Translations under genes and position numbers: made by a program
The notes under the pieces: model-generated
Database searches by the model: none
Told to the model about the DNA's origin: nothing
What the model saw: the letters and a program-made list of their open reading frames with translations, nothing else
Assembly: GCF_029910235.1 (NCBI RefSeq)
Contig: NZ_CP112874.1
Location: 744,001-808,000, forward strand
Reading direction: 5' to 3'
DNA: 64,000 nt
Origin: Pseudanabaena galeata CCNP1313
GTDB taxonomy: Bacteria > Cyanobacteriota > Cyanobacteriia > Pseudanabaenales > Pseudanabaenaceae
Shown here: positions 24,031-33,052 of the stretch, one piece after another
How the letters are laid out: every line of letters begins with the position of its first letter
Numbering within the stretch: position 1 is the first letter of the stretch

Positions 24031-25041
24031 TTAGCTAGCCAGATATTCTTGCATTCTGGTTTTGCGCTTGCGTAGATAATCCATCGCTTGACGCTCTAAT
24101 TGTCTTACCTGTTCACGGCTAAGATCCATGCGCTTGCTAATGCTAGCTAACGACATTTCCTGTCCATCCTCAAGCCCGTAACGCAAAATCATCACTTGAC
24201 GTTGCTTTTCGGGTAACTCCTTCAGCAAGCTTTGGATATCTGTCCGTAGAGACTCGCGCTCTACATAGTTATCAGGAGAACGTCCTGTATCTTCTAGTAA
24301 CTCAGCAAGTTCTGTATCTTGGTTATCACCAATGCGTAAGTCAAGGGAAATTGGCTGACGCGATAGGGATAGACATTCACGAACTTGATCAGTTTTGATG
24401 TTTAGCTCATAGGCAATTTCAGCTACCGTGGCAACTCGACCAAGATCTTGGGAAAGTTGGCGTTGGGCTTTTTTGATTTTGTTGAGCTTTTCAGTAATGT
24501 GAACTGGTAAGCGAATAGTCCGTGCTTGCTGAGCGATCGCCCTCGTAATTGCTTGACGAATCCACCAATAGGCATAGGTTGAAAACTTAAAGCCTTTAGT
24601 AGGATCAAACTTATCTACGGCTCGCTCTAACCCCAGAGTTCCTTCCTGCACTAAGTCCAGAAGTTCTAAGTTCCGTTTTTGATATTTCTTCGCTACAGAG
24701 ACTACTAAACGGAGATTTGCTTCGATCATTTTACGTTTAGCACGTGTGCCAACACGAATAAGACTACGCAAAATCTCTGGCTCTATTCCTACAGTTTCTG
24801 CCCACTCTTGCTCAGTTGGTAAGCGATCGCTATTTTGAGCAATCTTTTCTTGAACTTCAAACAGCGCCATCATCTGCTGCACTTGCTTGCCATAGACAAT
24901 CTCCTCTTCATTGCTGAGTAAAGGGATTTTCCCAATTTCATGCAAGTATGTGCGAACCATGTCAGCAGACAGACCGACCTGCTTGTTAGCTTGCCTATCC
25001 ACTGTCTTTGGCGTGGGTTGGGTCAATGGTTCTTCAGACAT
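24031..25041 (-). CDS. Group 2 sigma-70 factor (RpoD-like)
   Basis: 336 residues. Region 1.2 (VRTYLHEIGKIPLLSNEEE), region 2 (NLRLVVSVAKKYQKRNLELL, GLERAVDKFDPTKGFKFSTY, WWIRQAITRAIAQQARTIRL), region 3 and region 4 with HTH (MSLASISKRMDLSREQVRQL). There is no long acidic region 1.1, as expected of the non-essential group 2 factors (SigB-SigE type) that reprogram transcription under stress or nutrient change. I cannot say which letter. It has a long upstream region of 1.2 kb and its own terminator. Confidence 0.92.
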   Translation of the reverse strand: MSEEPLTQPTPKTVDRQANKQVGLSADMVRTYLHEIGKIPLLSNEEEIVYGKQVQQMMALFEVQEKIAQNSDRLPTEQEWAETVGIEPEILRSLIRVGTRAKRKMIEANLRLVVSVAKKYQKRNLELLDLVQEGTLGLERAVDKFDPTKGFKFSTYAYWWIRQAITRAIAQQARTIRLPVHITEKLNKIKKAQRQLSQDLGRVATVAEIAYELNIKTDQVRECLSLSRQPISLDLRIGDNQDTELAELLEDTGRSPDNYVERESLRTDIQSLLKELPEKQRQVMILRYGLEDGQEMSLASISKRMDLSREQVRQLERQAMDYLRKRKTRMQEYLAS

Positions 25042-25639
25042 ATCGCTCCTACTTTTTTTAAACTAAGCTTTTTCTAAGAGTGCTTCTCCAAGACTAGAAG
25101 TCTGATACTAAAGAAGACCCTATAACTTTAAAATCAAAATTGATGGGCTTGGTAGCTTAAAATCATAATCTTTAAGTTTTATAAAGTTGATCTAATAATG
25201 TGTCATTTGCTTCGAGGTTGATTTGTATAATACATGATCAACCTTTTTTTCTCTTGCGTCTGGAGTTACATATTATTACAAATTAACTAAAAAAGTCAAA
25301 GGACGGCTACTACTATCTCTCTAGAGATTTGGGATAAATCTGACTAAGTATTTACACTCATTGTTTTGGATTTTTAATGATTTTCATGGGATTGAGAATG
25401 CTCACCTACTTTTATTAACGTGTTCAGATTGCCTTAAACCTTAGAAGAAGTTACAAACTAAAAATCTGAATCTAAAAACCAAACAACTACTAGATTTACT
25501 AGATTTACAAATGCGTCTATTGATCTGTCTATTGATCTAGATTGGGTAAATTGCAAGTACTACAATTGCTGAGAGCAATTGTTGAGATGTCGGTGTTTGG
25601 ATAAAGAAAAAACTGAAGCTTTGATCTCTAAACTAGCAA
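25042..25639. other. AT-rich upstream region of the sigma gene, no gene seen
   Basis: No gene-like ORF. A hairpin GGTTGAT...ATCAACC followed by seven T (25216-25250, plus strand) could end a short transcript. Read on the minus strand, the same loop contains TATTATAC, a possible -10 of the sigma gene. Microrepeats (ACTAGATTTACTAGATTTAC) are near 25490. Confidence 0.4.
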
Positions 25640-25820
25640 TGAGTTAAGTGCTATATGTATAAGTTTTAAGTTATAAGGCTTGCTTAGCTCAACTGATCGT
25701 ACTGACTGCTTAGGTTACATAGGACGTGGGGGATAAACTACAGGTTCCCGACAGCCCTAAGCGAAGAATTAGACATATAACGCTTACTAAATCTAAAGTT
25801 CTATAGTATGAACTTTAGAT
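25640..25820 (+). ncRNA. Candidate structured RNA, possibly 6S RNA
   Basis: A closing stem pairs TTAAGTGCTATATGT (25644-25658) with ACATATAACGCTTA (25773-25786) with one mismatch and one G-U. Inside, GCTTAGG (25708-25714) pairs with CCTAAGC (25756-25762), and CTTGCTTAG (25679-25687) can compete for the same strand; GGGGGA and TTCCC close an apical stem. A long open centre within a rod, 150-180 nt, is the layout of 6S RNA. A hairpin ATCTAAAGTTC/GAACTTTAGAT (25791-25820) may end it. Strand and identity are inference. Confidence 0.42.
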
Positions 25821-26240
25821 TAATTATTCCCTGTGATAGCCTTTGATTATCTTTAATTTTGCTTAAGAAAATTAGATAAATTTAGCCATAACTCTCAATT
25901 ATTTGAACAGTAAACTCTAATCATTAGCTTTATAATTAATTGTTACAAATGCTTCATTTGAGCGATCGCATAATTTGTTAACCTTTATTGTTAAAGAAAA
26001 TCTGCAAAATGCAATCACTCATCTGGGTGAAGTCAAATATCAAAATCAGCAAATAAAAGCTAATTTTTTTGATGTCATGAAATTGATTAATATAAATATT
26101 TTAGTCATAAGGGAACTTGTTATCCCCACTTCTCGACCTGAAGCCTATACTTTAGACTTTGCTAATTGGTAAAGTGATGTTGTCCTGTGCTGAAGCTAGT
26201 AAAAATAACTGGGATGATTACAACTGGGATGATTAGAACT
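25821..26240. other. AT-rich gap upstream of the DUF928 gene
   Basis: I see no gene. A 65-codon ORF at 25975-26172 has no ribosome site or protein-like composition. ACAACTGGGATGATTA is nearly duplicated at 26208-26236 just before the DUF928 start. Confidence 0.5.
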
Positions 26241-27116
26241 ATGATTTCAACGAAGACTCAAATTAAAATCAATATTAAGAAAGCGATCGCTCTCAGCGCC
26301 ATCTGTATTGCATCTGTCGCAAGTCCTACTTTGCTGGGGCATGAGGCTTTTGCACAATATGGCTTAGGGTTACCAAAATCTGCAAGTTCAGGTGGTGCAA
26401 CTAGAGGTGACTTACCTTTGATTACAATTCTTGGACTTGAAGATGGGGCAAAAACTTTAGCATCTCGTCCAACCTTGTATTGGTACATTGCCCCTCAAAA
26501 TACAGCCACGACTTCATCAACGACAGTTCCACCCATTGATAGTGGTAAAAGTTCCTTTAAAGTGACTTTCTTTTTGCGAGATGGCTATGAAAGATCGGCA
26601 AAACCAGTCTTTGTGGCTGAAGGTAAAGCTGAAGAGTCAGGACTATACAAGTTCACATTGCCAGAAAATGCTCCTGAGTTAATGAAAGGAAAAGCACAAC
26701 GTTGGCAGATTCGTTGGCAAAGCAATGGTGGTGCGGCTCAAGTTGATGTCTATGCTTCTATCCGTCGAGATGATGAGCCTTTGGTTTTAAAAGCGATCGC
26801 CTCAGCCAAAAATGACTTGGAAAAAGCAAGAATCTATGCAAAAAATGCATATTGGTATGACGCACTTGATGCTTATACTAGTTGGCTATCCAAAAACCCC
26901 CAAGATAATACAGCCCTGACTGAGCGCAGTAATTTGGTAAAAGCAGGTTTAAACAACAACTCAGTTTTTATGAAAAGAGATGCACAGGGTAAGCTAATTC
27001 TTCCTGCTGAACTTGACCCCACAAAATTATCCAACTTTCTAACCAAACTAGATGAAAGCAAAAGTGCTGCATCTATTTTGTTGCAGCCTAAAATTGGCAC
27101 TAGACCTTCCCTATAG
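26241..27116 (+). CDS. DUF928 family exported protein
   Basis: 291 residues from ATG 26241; the frame is open to GTG 26187 but that would put a non-hydrophobic stretch before the signal peptide. Residues 1-39 form a signal peptide (basic start, core AIALSAICIASVASPTLL, cut after AFA). DUF928 signature: LITILGLEDGAKTLASRPTL, then a beta-rich domain (KVTFFLRDGYERSA, RWQIRWQSNG) and helical tail with KARIYAKNAYWYDALDAYTSWL. A cyanobacterial family of unknown function, often near CHASE2 or CHAT proteins; a CHAT protein is in this window but 32 kb away. A terminator follows. Confidence 0.85.
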   Translation: MISTKTQIKINIKKAIALSAICIASVASPTLLGHEAFAQYGLGLPKSASSGGATRGDLPLITILGLEDGAKTLASRPTLYWYIAPQNTATTSSTTVPPIDSGKSSFKVTFFLRDGYERSAKPVFVAEGKAEESGLYKFTLPENAPELMKGKAQRWQIRWQSNGGAAQVDVYASIRRDDEPLVLKAIASAKNDLEKARIYAKNAYWYDALDAYTSWLSKNPQDNTALTERSNLVKAGLNNNSVFMKRDAQGKLILPAELDPTKLSNFLTKLDESKSAASILLQPKIGTRPSL

Positions 27117-27138
27117 CTATTGCTGAGTTCGTAAACAC

Positions 27139-27176
27139 AAAAGCAGAGGTAAGCAAATTGCTTCTTCTGCTTTTTT
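27139..27176 (+). terminator. Terminator of the DUF928 gene
   Basis: Stem AAAAGCAGAGGTAAGCA against TGCTTCTTCTGCTTTT followed by a T run. Confidence 0.8.
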
Positions 27177-27368
27177 ATATTTGACCATCATTACACTGAA
27201 AGATTTCTGTGATTTAAGAAACAACCAATTTTTTTGGCTTAGCATTGCTGTCTTTATTTTGCGACGCATCCCTAACGTAAACCAAAATGATATGATGTGC
27301 CAAAAGTCTCACTGCTTAAGTAATGCTTAAGCGCTATTCAATGTTGTTGAGATCATTAAGGCAAAGAT

Positions 27369-27701
27369 ATGGCAGATAATTCAGGTAATTTTTGGGGAGG
27401 TTTTCTCTTCGGTGCTGCTGTCGGAGGCGTAGTTGGCGCATTGGTAGCGATTAAGCTCAGTGAGTCAGAAGATGATCTTGTCGATCAGCAAGCTGATCGC
27501 GATCGCCTCATTGATCAGCCTCAGACTTCTAATGAATTTGCTCGCCGTAACCTCGAAAAGAAAATTGCTCAACTGAATGCGGCGATCGACTCAGTTAGCC
27601 AAGAGCTAGCTACGGCTGAAGGAAAAAATGGTCGCAAACAAACATCAATTGAATCATTACGAGAAATGACAGTTGATGATAAGGGATCTACGAGATCCTA
27701 A
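27369..27701 (+). CDS. YtxH-like small membrane protein with coiled coil
   Basis: 110 residues. One N-terminal Gly-rich membrane helix (GGFLFGAAVGGVVGALVAIKL), typical of YtxH/gas-vesicle-like small proteins, then an acidic helix and coiled coil (NLEKKIAQLNAAIDSVSQEL). Such proteins are common and functionally unassigned in cyanobacteria. The stop is directly followed by family F element F2, which may end transcription. The ycf19-like gene follows in the same direction. Confidence 0.72.
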   Translation: MADNSGNFWGGFLFGAAVGGVVGALVAIKLSESEDDLVDQQADRDRLIDQPQTSNEFARRNLEKKIAQLNAAIDSVSQELATAEGKNGRKQTSIESLREMTVDDKGSTRS

Positions 27702-27793
27702 TATAGCGATCCTAAATGATTTGTAAGATTTAGAGGGTTGTGAGAGTGCGCCCCGCAGGGGCGCACTCTCACAACTCATTTAGGATTGCTATA
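27702..27793. repeat. Family F palindromic element, copy F2
   Basis: TATAGCGATCCTAAATGA to ATTTAGGATTGCTATA; hairpin GGTTGTGAGAGTGCGCCCC with tip GCAG. Confidence 0.88.
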
Positions 27794-27881
27794 GTAATTA
27801 TAAAAAGCCTTATTTCTGCTGTATTCAGTAGAATGTTGGTAGCTATTTATTCTAATTGTTCTTTAACCCAACCAACCTCCT

Positions 27882-28157
27882 ATGGCAGTTATTCTTGGTA
27901 CAGTCAGCTCATTTATCTCGATCTATTTGGGCTTGCTATTTATCCGCGTCTTATTGACTTGGTTCCCCAATATTGATTGGTCCAACCAACCCTTTGCAGC
28001 CCTCGGTCAGATCACCGATCCCTATCTCAATCTATTTCGTTCGATTATCCCCCCTCTAGGTGGCATGGATTTTTCACCTATGCTGGCTTTCCTTGCGCTT
28101 AGTTTCTTGCAACGTGCCCTCGCTCCATTAGCAGCAAGCGCGAGTATGGGCTTTTAA
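27882..28157 (+). CDS. YggT/Ycf19 family membrane protein
   Basis: 91 residues, two hydrophobic helices (VSSFISIYLGLLFIRVLLTWF and the C-terminal FLALSFLQRALAPLA) around the family signature TDPYLNLFRSIIPPLGGMDFSP. YggT/Ycf19 proteins of cyanobacteria and plastids are linked to membrane biogenesis, thylakoid nucleoid and division processes. fabI follows 60 bp downstream, so cotranscription is likely. Confidence 0.9.
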   Translation: MAVILGTVSSFISIYLGLLFIRVLLTWFPNIDWSNQPFAALGQITDPYLNLFRSIIPPLGGMDFSPMLAFLALSFLQRALAPLAASASMGF

Positions 28158-28217
28158 GGTAAGCTTATTTCTAATTACAAATTACGAATTACGCTGCGTT
28201 CACGTTAGGAAATATAC

Positions 28218-29003
28218 ATGACGGGTTTGTTAGATTTGAGCGGGAAAACTGCTCTTGTGACTGGAATTGCCAACAATCGTTCGATCGCTTGGGGTATTGC
28301 CCAAAAGTTACATCAAGCTGGCGCTAAGCTTGGTATTACTTACTTGCCAGATGATCGCGATCGCAACAAAGGCAAGGTTGCTGAGTTGACCGATTCCTTA
28401 ACACCAGATTTCTTGTTGCCTTGCAATGTTCAGGATGATGCCCAAGTAGATTCATTGTTTGCCTCGGTTGCCGAGAAATGGGACAAGATCGATATTTTGG
28501 TGCATTGCTTAGCATTTGCTAATAAAGAAGATTTATCTGGTAGCTTTACGGATATTTCCCGCTCAGGCTTTCAACTGGCTCTAGATGTGAGTGCCTACTC
28601 TCTAATCCATTTATGCCGAGCCGCAAGACCACTACTCAAAGACGGTGGCAGTGTAATTACTCTCACCTATATTGGTGGTGCGAAAGTTGTCCCAAACTAC
28701 AATGTGATGGGGATCGCAAAGGCAGCATTGGAAATGAATGTGCGCTATCTTGCTTCCGATATGGGACCAGACAATATTCGGGTTAATGCAATTTCGGCTG
28801 GACCAATTCGTACCCTTGCTTCGGCAGCGATCGGTGACTTCCATAAAATGCTGCACCACTACGAAGAAACAGCGCCTTTGCGTCGCTTAGTTACTCCCGA
28901 CGATGTTGGCAATGTGGCAACTTTCTTAGGAAGCGATCTGTCAAGTGCCGTAACTGGGCAGATTATTTATGTAGATGCTGGTTATGAAGTAATGGGTGCT
29001 TAG
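28218..29003 (+). CDS. fabI: Enoyl-[acyl-carrier-protein] reductase (NADH)
   Basis: 261 residues, SDR fold of the FabI type: GKTALVTGIANNRSIAWGIA nucleotide site, LVHCLAFANKEDLSGSF, catalytic Tyr-x6-Lys in VPNYNVMGIAKAAL, and RVNAISAGPIRTLA. It performs the last reduction of each fatty-acid elongation cycle. The start ATG 28218 gives a normal N-terminus. It lies downstream of the YggT gene. Confidence 0.95.
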   Translation: MTGLLDLSGKTALVTGIANNRSIAWGIAQKLHQAGAKLGITYLPDDRDRNKGKVAELTDSLTPDFLLPCNVQDDAQVDSLFASVAEKWDKIDILVHCLAFANKEDLSGSFTDISRSGFQLALDVSAYSLIHLCRAARPLLKDGGSVITLTYIGGAKVVPNYNVMGIAKAALEMNVRYLASDMGPDNIRVNAISAGPIRTLASAAIGDFHKMLHHYEETAPLRRLVTPDDVGNVATFLGSDLSSAVTGQIIYVDAGYEVMGA

Positions 29004-29140
29004 TTTGATTGACTAGCACTTCAGAAATTCCAAATCAGTAGCCTTTTGATGTGTAGCGCAGGCTCTTGGTCTGAATAGCTAATGGCAGGTAAGATAACTG
29101 CGCTACAGTTCTTACAAGATAAGTCTTAAAAAAAATTCCC

Positions 29141-29824
29141 ATGCAAACGGATATCTTCAAAGAGCTATTTCCATTATTCGATGCTGCTAGCGCCGAAACT
29201 TTGGATTGGCTCCTCGCTGAAGCAGTAGAACGTGACTATCCCTCGGGACGAGCGGTACTAATGGAGGATGCTTGGGGCAATGCTGTATATTTCATTCTTT
29301 CGGGTTGGCTAAAAGTTAGATTCTTGCGAAGTCAGGATGCAACCACCCTTGCCATATTGGGAAATGGCGACTTTTTTGGGGAAATGGCAATTCTGGATGA
29401 GTCACCTCGATCTACGGATGTTGTGGCTTTTACATCAGTGCGTGTTCTGAGTGTTCCTGCCCAAAAATTTATTCAGTTTTTATTTAAAGATCCCCAGTTG
29501 CATCATCGGATGTTGCAGTTGATGGTGAGACGATTACGCAAAACCAATCAACGCATTCAGCTACGTCAACAAGTTCCTGCGGTGCGGATTGCCACAATTT
29601 TAACGAGTCTTGCCGAAAGCTATGGCAGCAAGACCGATGTAGGTATTGATATTTTTAATATTCCTGTGCAGGATATTGCCGATCTCTCAGAGGTAAGCCC
29701 TGAAGATACCACCAAAGTATTAGATAAACTTAAAGAAAAGGGTTGGATTGTGATCGATCCCAAGCGTCAAGTCATGAGTATCGCTAACGAAAAACAAATG
29801 TTGCAGCTAGCAACATTTCGCTAA
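29141..29824 (+). CDS. Crp/Fnr family transcriptional regulator
   Basis: 227 residues. Cyclic-nucleotide-binding barrel with phosphate-binding cassette GDFFGEMAILDESPRSTDVV, keeping the Glu and the Arg-Ser pair that contact cAMP in true receptors; dimer helix (LHHRMLQLMVRRLRKTNQRI); winged HTH near VQDIADLSEVSPEDTTKVLD. No Fnr-type cysteine cluster. It probably binds cAMP or cGMP, but the target genes are unknown. It ends at a bidirectional terminator shared with the convergent oxidoreductase gene. Confidence 0.9.
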   Translation: MQTDIFKELFPLFDAASAETLDWLLAEAVERDYPSGRAVLMEDAWGNAVYFILSGWLKVRFLRSQDATTLAILGNGDFFGEMAILDESPRSTDVVAFTSVRVLSVPAQKFIQFLFKDPQLHHRMLQLMVRRLRKTNQRIQLRQQVPAVRIATILTSLAESYGSKTDVGIDIFNIPVQDIADLSEVSPEDTTKVLDKLKEKGWIVIDPKRQVMSIANEKQMLQLATFR

Positions 29825-29865
29825 AAAATAAAAAAGGCTTGCAAAGCAAGCCTTTTTTATTTTTT
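29823..29865. terminator. Bidirectional terminator
   Basis: AAAAAATAAAAAAGGCTTGC, loop AAA, then the full inverse with T runs on both strands, between convergent genes. Confidence 0.92.
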
Positions 29866-30883
29866 AGATGGCGATCGCAATTTTTCCTGTCATGGAGCCA
29901 GTCTCCAATAATTGATGAGCTTTGGCAGTATCCGCAAGCTGAAACACATCGCTGACATGAATTTTTAGTTTACCTGAGTCAAATAATGCGGCACATTCAC
30001 TCAGAATTTTAGCCTGTTGAATTTGGAGATTAGCTTTTCCCAGCAACATTGGGGACAGCATCAGTTCAAAGCTAAATCGTAAATTACGGGTGCGAGAGAC
30101 TTTCCAACTGATATCGGTGGGTGGTTCAAGAATAGTGACGATATCGCCATAGATCTTGACAGCAGGAAAAGTTTGCTCGATCAATTTGCCCCCAACTGTA
30201 TCAAAGGCAAGATCCACACCTTCACCATTTGTCCATGCGATCGCTGATTCCACAAAATCAGTTTGTTTATAGGCTATCGGTAAATCCGCACCCAAATCGC
30301 GGACAAATCTTGCCTTAGCTTCGGAGCCAACAGTAGTACAAACATTTGCACCTCTGAGCTTGGCTAGTTGAATGGCTACATGACCAACACCGCCTGCACC
30401 TGCATGGATTAAGACATTGTGATTGGTTGATATGTGATTGGTTAATAATGGTTGCAAATTTCCGCGATCATACAGAGCTTCCCAAGCTGTGATTAGTACC
30501 AATGGAGCGGCGGCAGCTTCTTCAAAACTGAGGGATTTGGGTTTATGGGCGGCAAATTTTGCGTCTATCGTGGTTAGTTCAGCATAGTTGCCCTGATGAA
30601 AACCTAGACCACCGTTACAAAAATAAACTTGGTCACCCACTTTAAATTTAGTAACCTCTGCACCGATCGCTTCCACGATTCCTGACCCATCGCAACCTAA
30701 AATTGAGGGCAAGCGATCGGGCTGAAATGTGCCACGACTACGCAGTTTGGTATCAATAGGATTGACTCCTGCGGCTTTTAGTCGCACCAAAATTTCGGTT
30801 GGAGTTTGAATAGTTGGTTCTGATACATCTGCCAGTTGCAGCACATTAGGATCACCTGCTGCGGTCATCAAAATTGCTTTCAT
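29864..30883 (-). CDS. Zinc-free quinone oxidoreductase-type MDR dehydrogenase
   Basis: 339 residues, medium-chain dehydrogenase/reductase family: GroES-like half (PTEILVRLKAAGVNPIDTKL, GCDGSGIVEAIG, VGDQVYFCNG) and Rossmann half (VLIHAGAGGVGHVAIQLAKL). The catalytic zinc ligands of alcohol dehydrogenases are not visible, as in quinone reductases. Likely an NADPH-dependent reductase of quinones or reactive enones. AAGGAG lies 7 nt before ATG 30883. MITE A5 starts 22 bp upstream. Confidence 0.88.
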   Translation of the reverse strand: MKAILMTAAGDPNVLQLADVSEPTIQTPTEILVRLKAAGVNPIDTKLRSRGTFQPDRLPSILGCDGSGIVEAIGAEVTKFKVGDQVYFCNGGLGFHQGNYAELTTIDAKFAAHKPKSLSFEEAAAAPLVLITAWEALYDRGNLQPLLTNHISTNHNVLIHAGAGGVGHVAIQLAKLRGANVCTTVGSEAKARFVRDLGADLPIAYKQTDFVESAIAWTNGEGVDLAFDTVGGKLIEQTFPAVKIYGDIVTILEPPTDISWKVSRTRNLRFSFELMLSPMLLGKANLQIQQAKILSECAALFDSGKLKIHVSDVFQLADTAKAHQLLETGSMTGKIAIAI

Positions 30884-30904
30884 AAATTTCTCCTTAATAA
30901 TTAA

Positions 30905-31015
30905 ACGTCAGTTCGACGAAAGCGAAAAATGGTAAGAATCGATTAGCGATTCTTACCATTTTTCGCCATTTGCGTCGTGCGAAGCACGACGCAAATGGCT
31001 ATATCGAACTCACGT
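30905..31015 (-). mobile_element. Family A MITE, copy A5 (reverse)
   Basis: 111 bp, ACGTCAGTTCGACG to TCGAACTCACGT; duplication TAATTAA at 30898-30904 and 31016-31022. It is immediately upstream of the MDR gene's ribosome site, so that gene's promoter probably lies in or beyond the element. A degenerate E remnant lies at 31040-31110. Confidence 0.93.
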
Positions 31016-31135
31016 TAATTAAGATTAGCTAAGTAGCTAGGTATAATTAAAAAATAGCAGGGCAATTTTTTGATTTTCAAATCCTTACTGGATTTACTGT
31101 TAACCCATACAAGTAAGTGCTGCCACCCTCGCGTG

Positions 31136-31185
31136 AATCAAAACAAGAGAGGTGTAGCCTTAGCTTCGCATCTCTTGTTTTGATT
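31136..31185 (-). terminator. Terminator hairpin of the 31185-31784 gene
   Basis: Stem AATCAAAACAAGAGA/TCTCTTGTTTTGATT with a 20-nt loop, beginning at the stop codon. Confidence 0.7.
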
Positions 31186-31784
31186 TATTGTGAAGGAGTA
31201 GTTGGTTTAGGGGCTGTAGTTGGCTTCGAGGCAGGACTAGGCGGTTGGCGAATAGTGTTGTTGTCACCAGATCGAGGAGCGCTTTGGACAGAGCGCGTTT
31301 GCCAATCTCCAAAAAAACGATTCATTACCGTAAATCCTAAAACGGCTGCACCGCTCATAATCGCTAATAACACAATAATTGTTGTCCAAGTTTCAACAAT
31401 CTCACCAAGCCCATAGTGAGTGCGATAGGGATCGATTTTGCACTGATTATCGCGATCGCGTGCAGTAATGGGGCGACGAAACCGTAATCGATGATCGTCA
31501 AGCTTTTCTAATAAAATCCATCCCGCTTGTGACTCTTCAGCACAAACCTTGTTTAAAACTTTACGACTGCGGAAACCACCGCTACTAGTACGCAAGATTT
31601 TAAATTCCCAGCCCTTGGGCTGATCGCTAGATGTATTGGACTCATAGCGAGTAAGATTTTCTTCTTCCACTTCTTCCCGCCGCCTATTAACTTGTTTTGC
31701 TCGAAATATTCTGTCGATAATCACGGACTGAATCCCAACATCGAGAATGATAGTACTGATGATGATTGCATTGATGGTCAGCAT
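31185..31784 (-). CDS. Hypothetical two-TM protein with Pro/Thr-rich tail
   Basis: 199 residues. N-terminal hydrophobic helix (TINAIIISTIILDVGIQSVII), a charged soluble middle (GWEFKILRTSSGGFRSRKVL, GWILLEKLDDHRLRFRRP), a second helix (TTIIVLLAIMSGAAVLGFTV) and a low-complexity tail with repeated PTTAPKP. The middle part has a conserved look but I do not recognise the family. It stands alone on the minus strand, divergent from the ycf41-type gene. Confidence 0.7.
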   Translation of the reverse strand: MLTINAIIISTIILDVGIQSVIIDRIFRAKQVNRRREEVEEENLTRYESNTSSDQPKGWEFKILRTSSGGFRSRKVLNKVCAEESQAGWILLEKLDDHRLRFRRPITARDRDNQCKIDPYRTHYGLGEIVETWTTIIVLLAIMSGAAVLGFTVMNRFFGDWQTRSVQSAPRSGDNNTIRQPPSPASKPTTAPKPTTPSQ

Positions 31785-31973
31785 ATGTGCGTGACTAATA
31801 CTAATAGCAGCATAGCAGCTTGATAATCAGCAAAAGTATACATGCTGATGAGACTATTGAAATCAAGATTTTGCCTGAAATTCGGCTAGGGATATCAGAA
31901 TTTTGGCTTAGTGCTTAGCGATCGCGATATTATGGTGATTAATAAAAATAAGCTATAAGCTTTTGATAAAAAT

Positions 31974-32435
31974 ATGAACTCTATTGTTTTAATGGCCGAA
32001 GTTCTAACCGATCCAGAGCTACGCCGTACTCCTGATAATCAAAGTTCGATCGCTTCATTTCTCGTCCAGTTTGCAGGTGGACGCTCCGAAGAAGCCCCTT
32101 ATCGTATCAAGGTCGTGGGTTGGAATAACTTGGCGGATGAAATGGTGGAAAAATATCACAAAGGTGACCAAGTTGTAGTTGAAGGTCGTCTGCGTCTAGA
32201 TACGGTTGATCGCGGAACTTATAAAGAAAAACGGACTGAATTGATCGCTCAGCGTGTTCATAGTTTTGGTGCTGGTGGCGCTACTGGTATTTCTTCTACA
32301 GAAGCCTCTGCTACAACTACGCGCAATGCTAGAGTCAATCCATCTAGCGCATCTGTGCCAACAGCAACACCAACCTATGTTCCTGTGGCAACACCCGCAA
32401 CTGATGCTCCCGATTATGACGATATTCCATTCTAA
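31974..32435 (+). CDS. Single-stranded DNA-binding protein, Ycf41 type
   Basis: 153 residues. OB-fold of the cyanobacterial SSB/Ycf41 family (MNSIVLMAEVLTDPELRRTP, PYRIKVVGWNNLADEMVEKY, GDQVVVEGRL), a Thr/Pro-rich linker and the acidic SSB tip DYDDIPF that recruits partner proteins. Whether it is the main replicative SSB or the second, ycf41-like paralogue cannot be told from the sequence alone; start and strand order fit Ycf41 better. recO, a known SSB-tip partner, is at 41.1 kb. Confidence 0.85.
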   Translation: MNSIVLMAEVLTDPELRRTPDNQSSIASFLVQFAGGRSEEAPYRIKVVGWNNLADEMVEKYHKGDQVVVEGRLRLDTVDRGTYKEKRTELIAQRVHSFGAGGATGISSTEASATTTRNARVNPSSASVPTATPTYVPVATPATDAPDYDDIPF

Positions 32436-32481
32436 CTAAAAACTGAGGGGGCAAACATCCCCCTCTCTCGCAGAGGAAACT

Positions 32482-33022
32482 ATGAGTATGACATTTGAGC
32501 AACTGCAAGAACTTATTTCACAGACAGCAAGCGGATTGGCAGAGACAAACAAATCTCTGGCAGAGACAAACCTTTGACTCTTGTAAGTAGGTCAGCAAGA
32601 GAAACCTGTAAATGCCCAGATCCCCGACTTTTTCTAGGCAAGCAAAGACAATTTGCAAATTTACAAAAAAAGTCGGGGATCTTAATCTTTGCTTTTTAAG
32701 TTTTCTTTTGCCTAGCTACTTAGAGGCGATCGCTAAATCAAACGCGAGAGCGATCCAATCAACAGCAAATAAACTAGATGAAAAATTTGATCAGATTGCT
32801 AATGCAGTTATCAGAAGGCAGGATAGGCTAGAAAGGCTAGAGCGTAGAGACAGAAAAGTAGACAAAGAAATTCGGGGATTGCGGATTGAGACAAGGCGGA
32901 TTTTAGAATGTTGGTTAGGTGAGCCATTCCCAGATGATCCAGATTTAGATGAGGATGAGGCTCCCTCATTGGGGGAAATCCACATACCCGAGCAGGGCAG
33001 CACTTCACCCCCTGAGCCTTAA
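32482..33022 (+). pseudogene. Coiled-coil gene interrupted by a palindromic repeat
   Basis: The 5' piece (32482-32577) encodes FEQLQELISQTASGLAETNK and LAETN repeats and stops at TGA 32575-32577. The 3' piece resumes after the repeat with LEAIAKSNARAIQSTANKLD and a charged helix to a stop at 33022. Both ends belong to one cyanobacterial coiled-coil family of unknown function. Removing the 139-bp element 32584-32722 puts CTC TTG in frame with GAG GCG, but the TGA remains, so the gene is doubly broken. An ORF reading through the element from 32612 exists but has no credible start. Confidence 0.8.
32584..32722. mobile_element. Family C-type element with REP core (C6)
   Basis: Terminal repeats TAAGTAGgTcaGCAA and TTGCctAgCTACTTA (inverse, few mismatches) enclose one copy of the AGATCCCCGACTTTTTCTA...AAAAAGTCGGGGATCT hairpin that makes up the array at 1220-2566. 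It splits a coiled-coil gene. No clear target duplication. Confidence 0.75.
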
Positions 33023-33052
33023 TCAAAGCAATGGTCGCCTGCGTCAATCCCC

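Noticed and set aside
25975-26172. 65-codon ORF upstream of the DUF928 gene
   Set aside because: AT-rich, no ribosome site, no ATG start and no recognisable composition.
27740-27976. 78-codon ORF overlapping the YggT gene
   Set aside because: Different frame from the clear YggT protein and begins in element F2.
31117-31416. 99-codon plus-strand ORF
   Set aside because: Lies opposite the 31185-31784 membrane protein gene and runs through its terminator hairpin.
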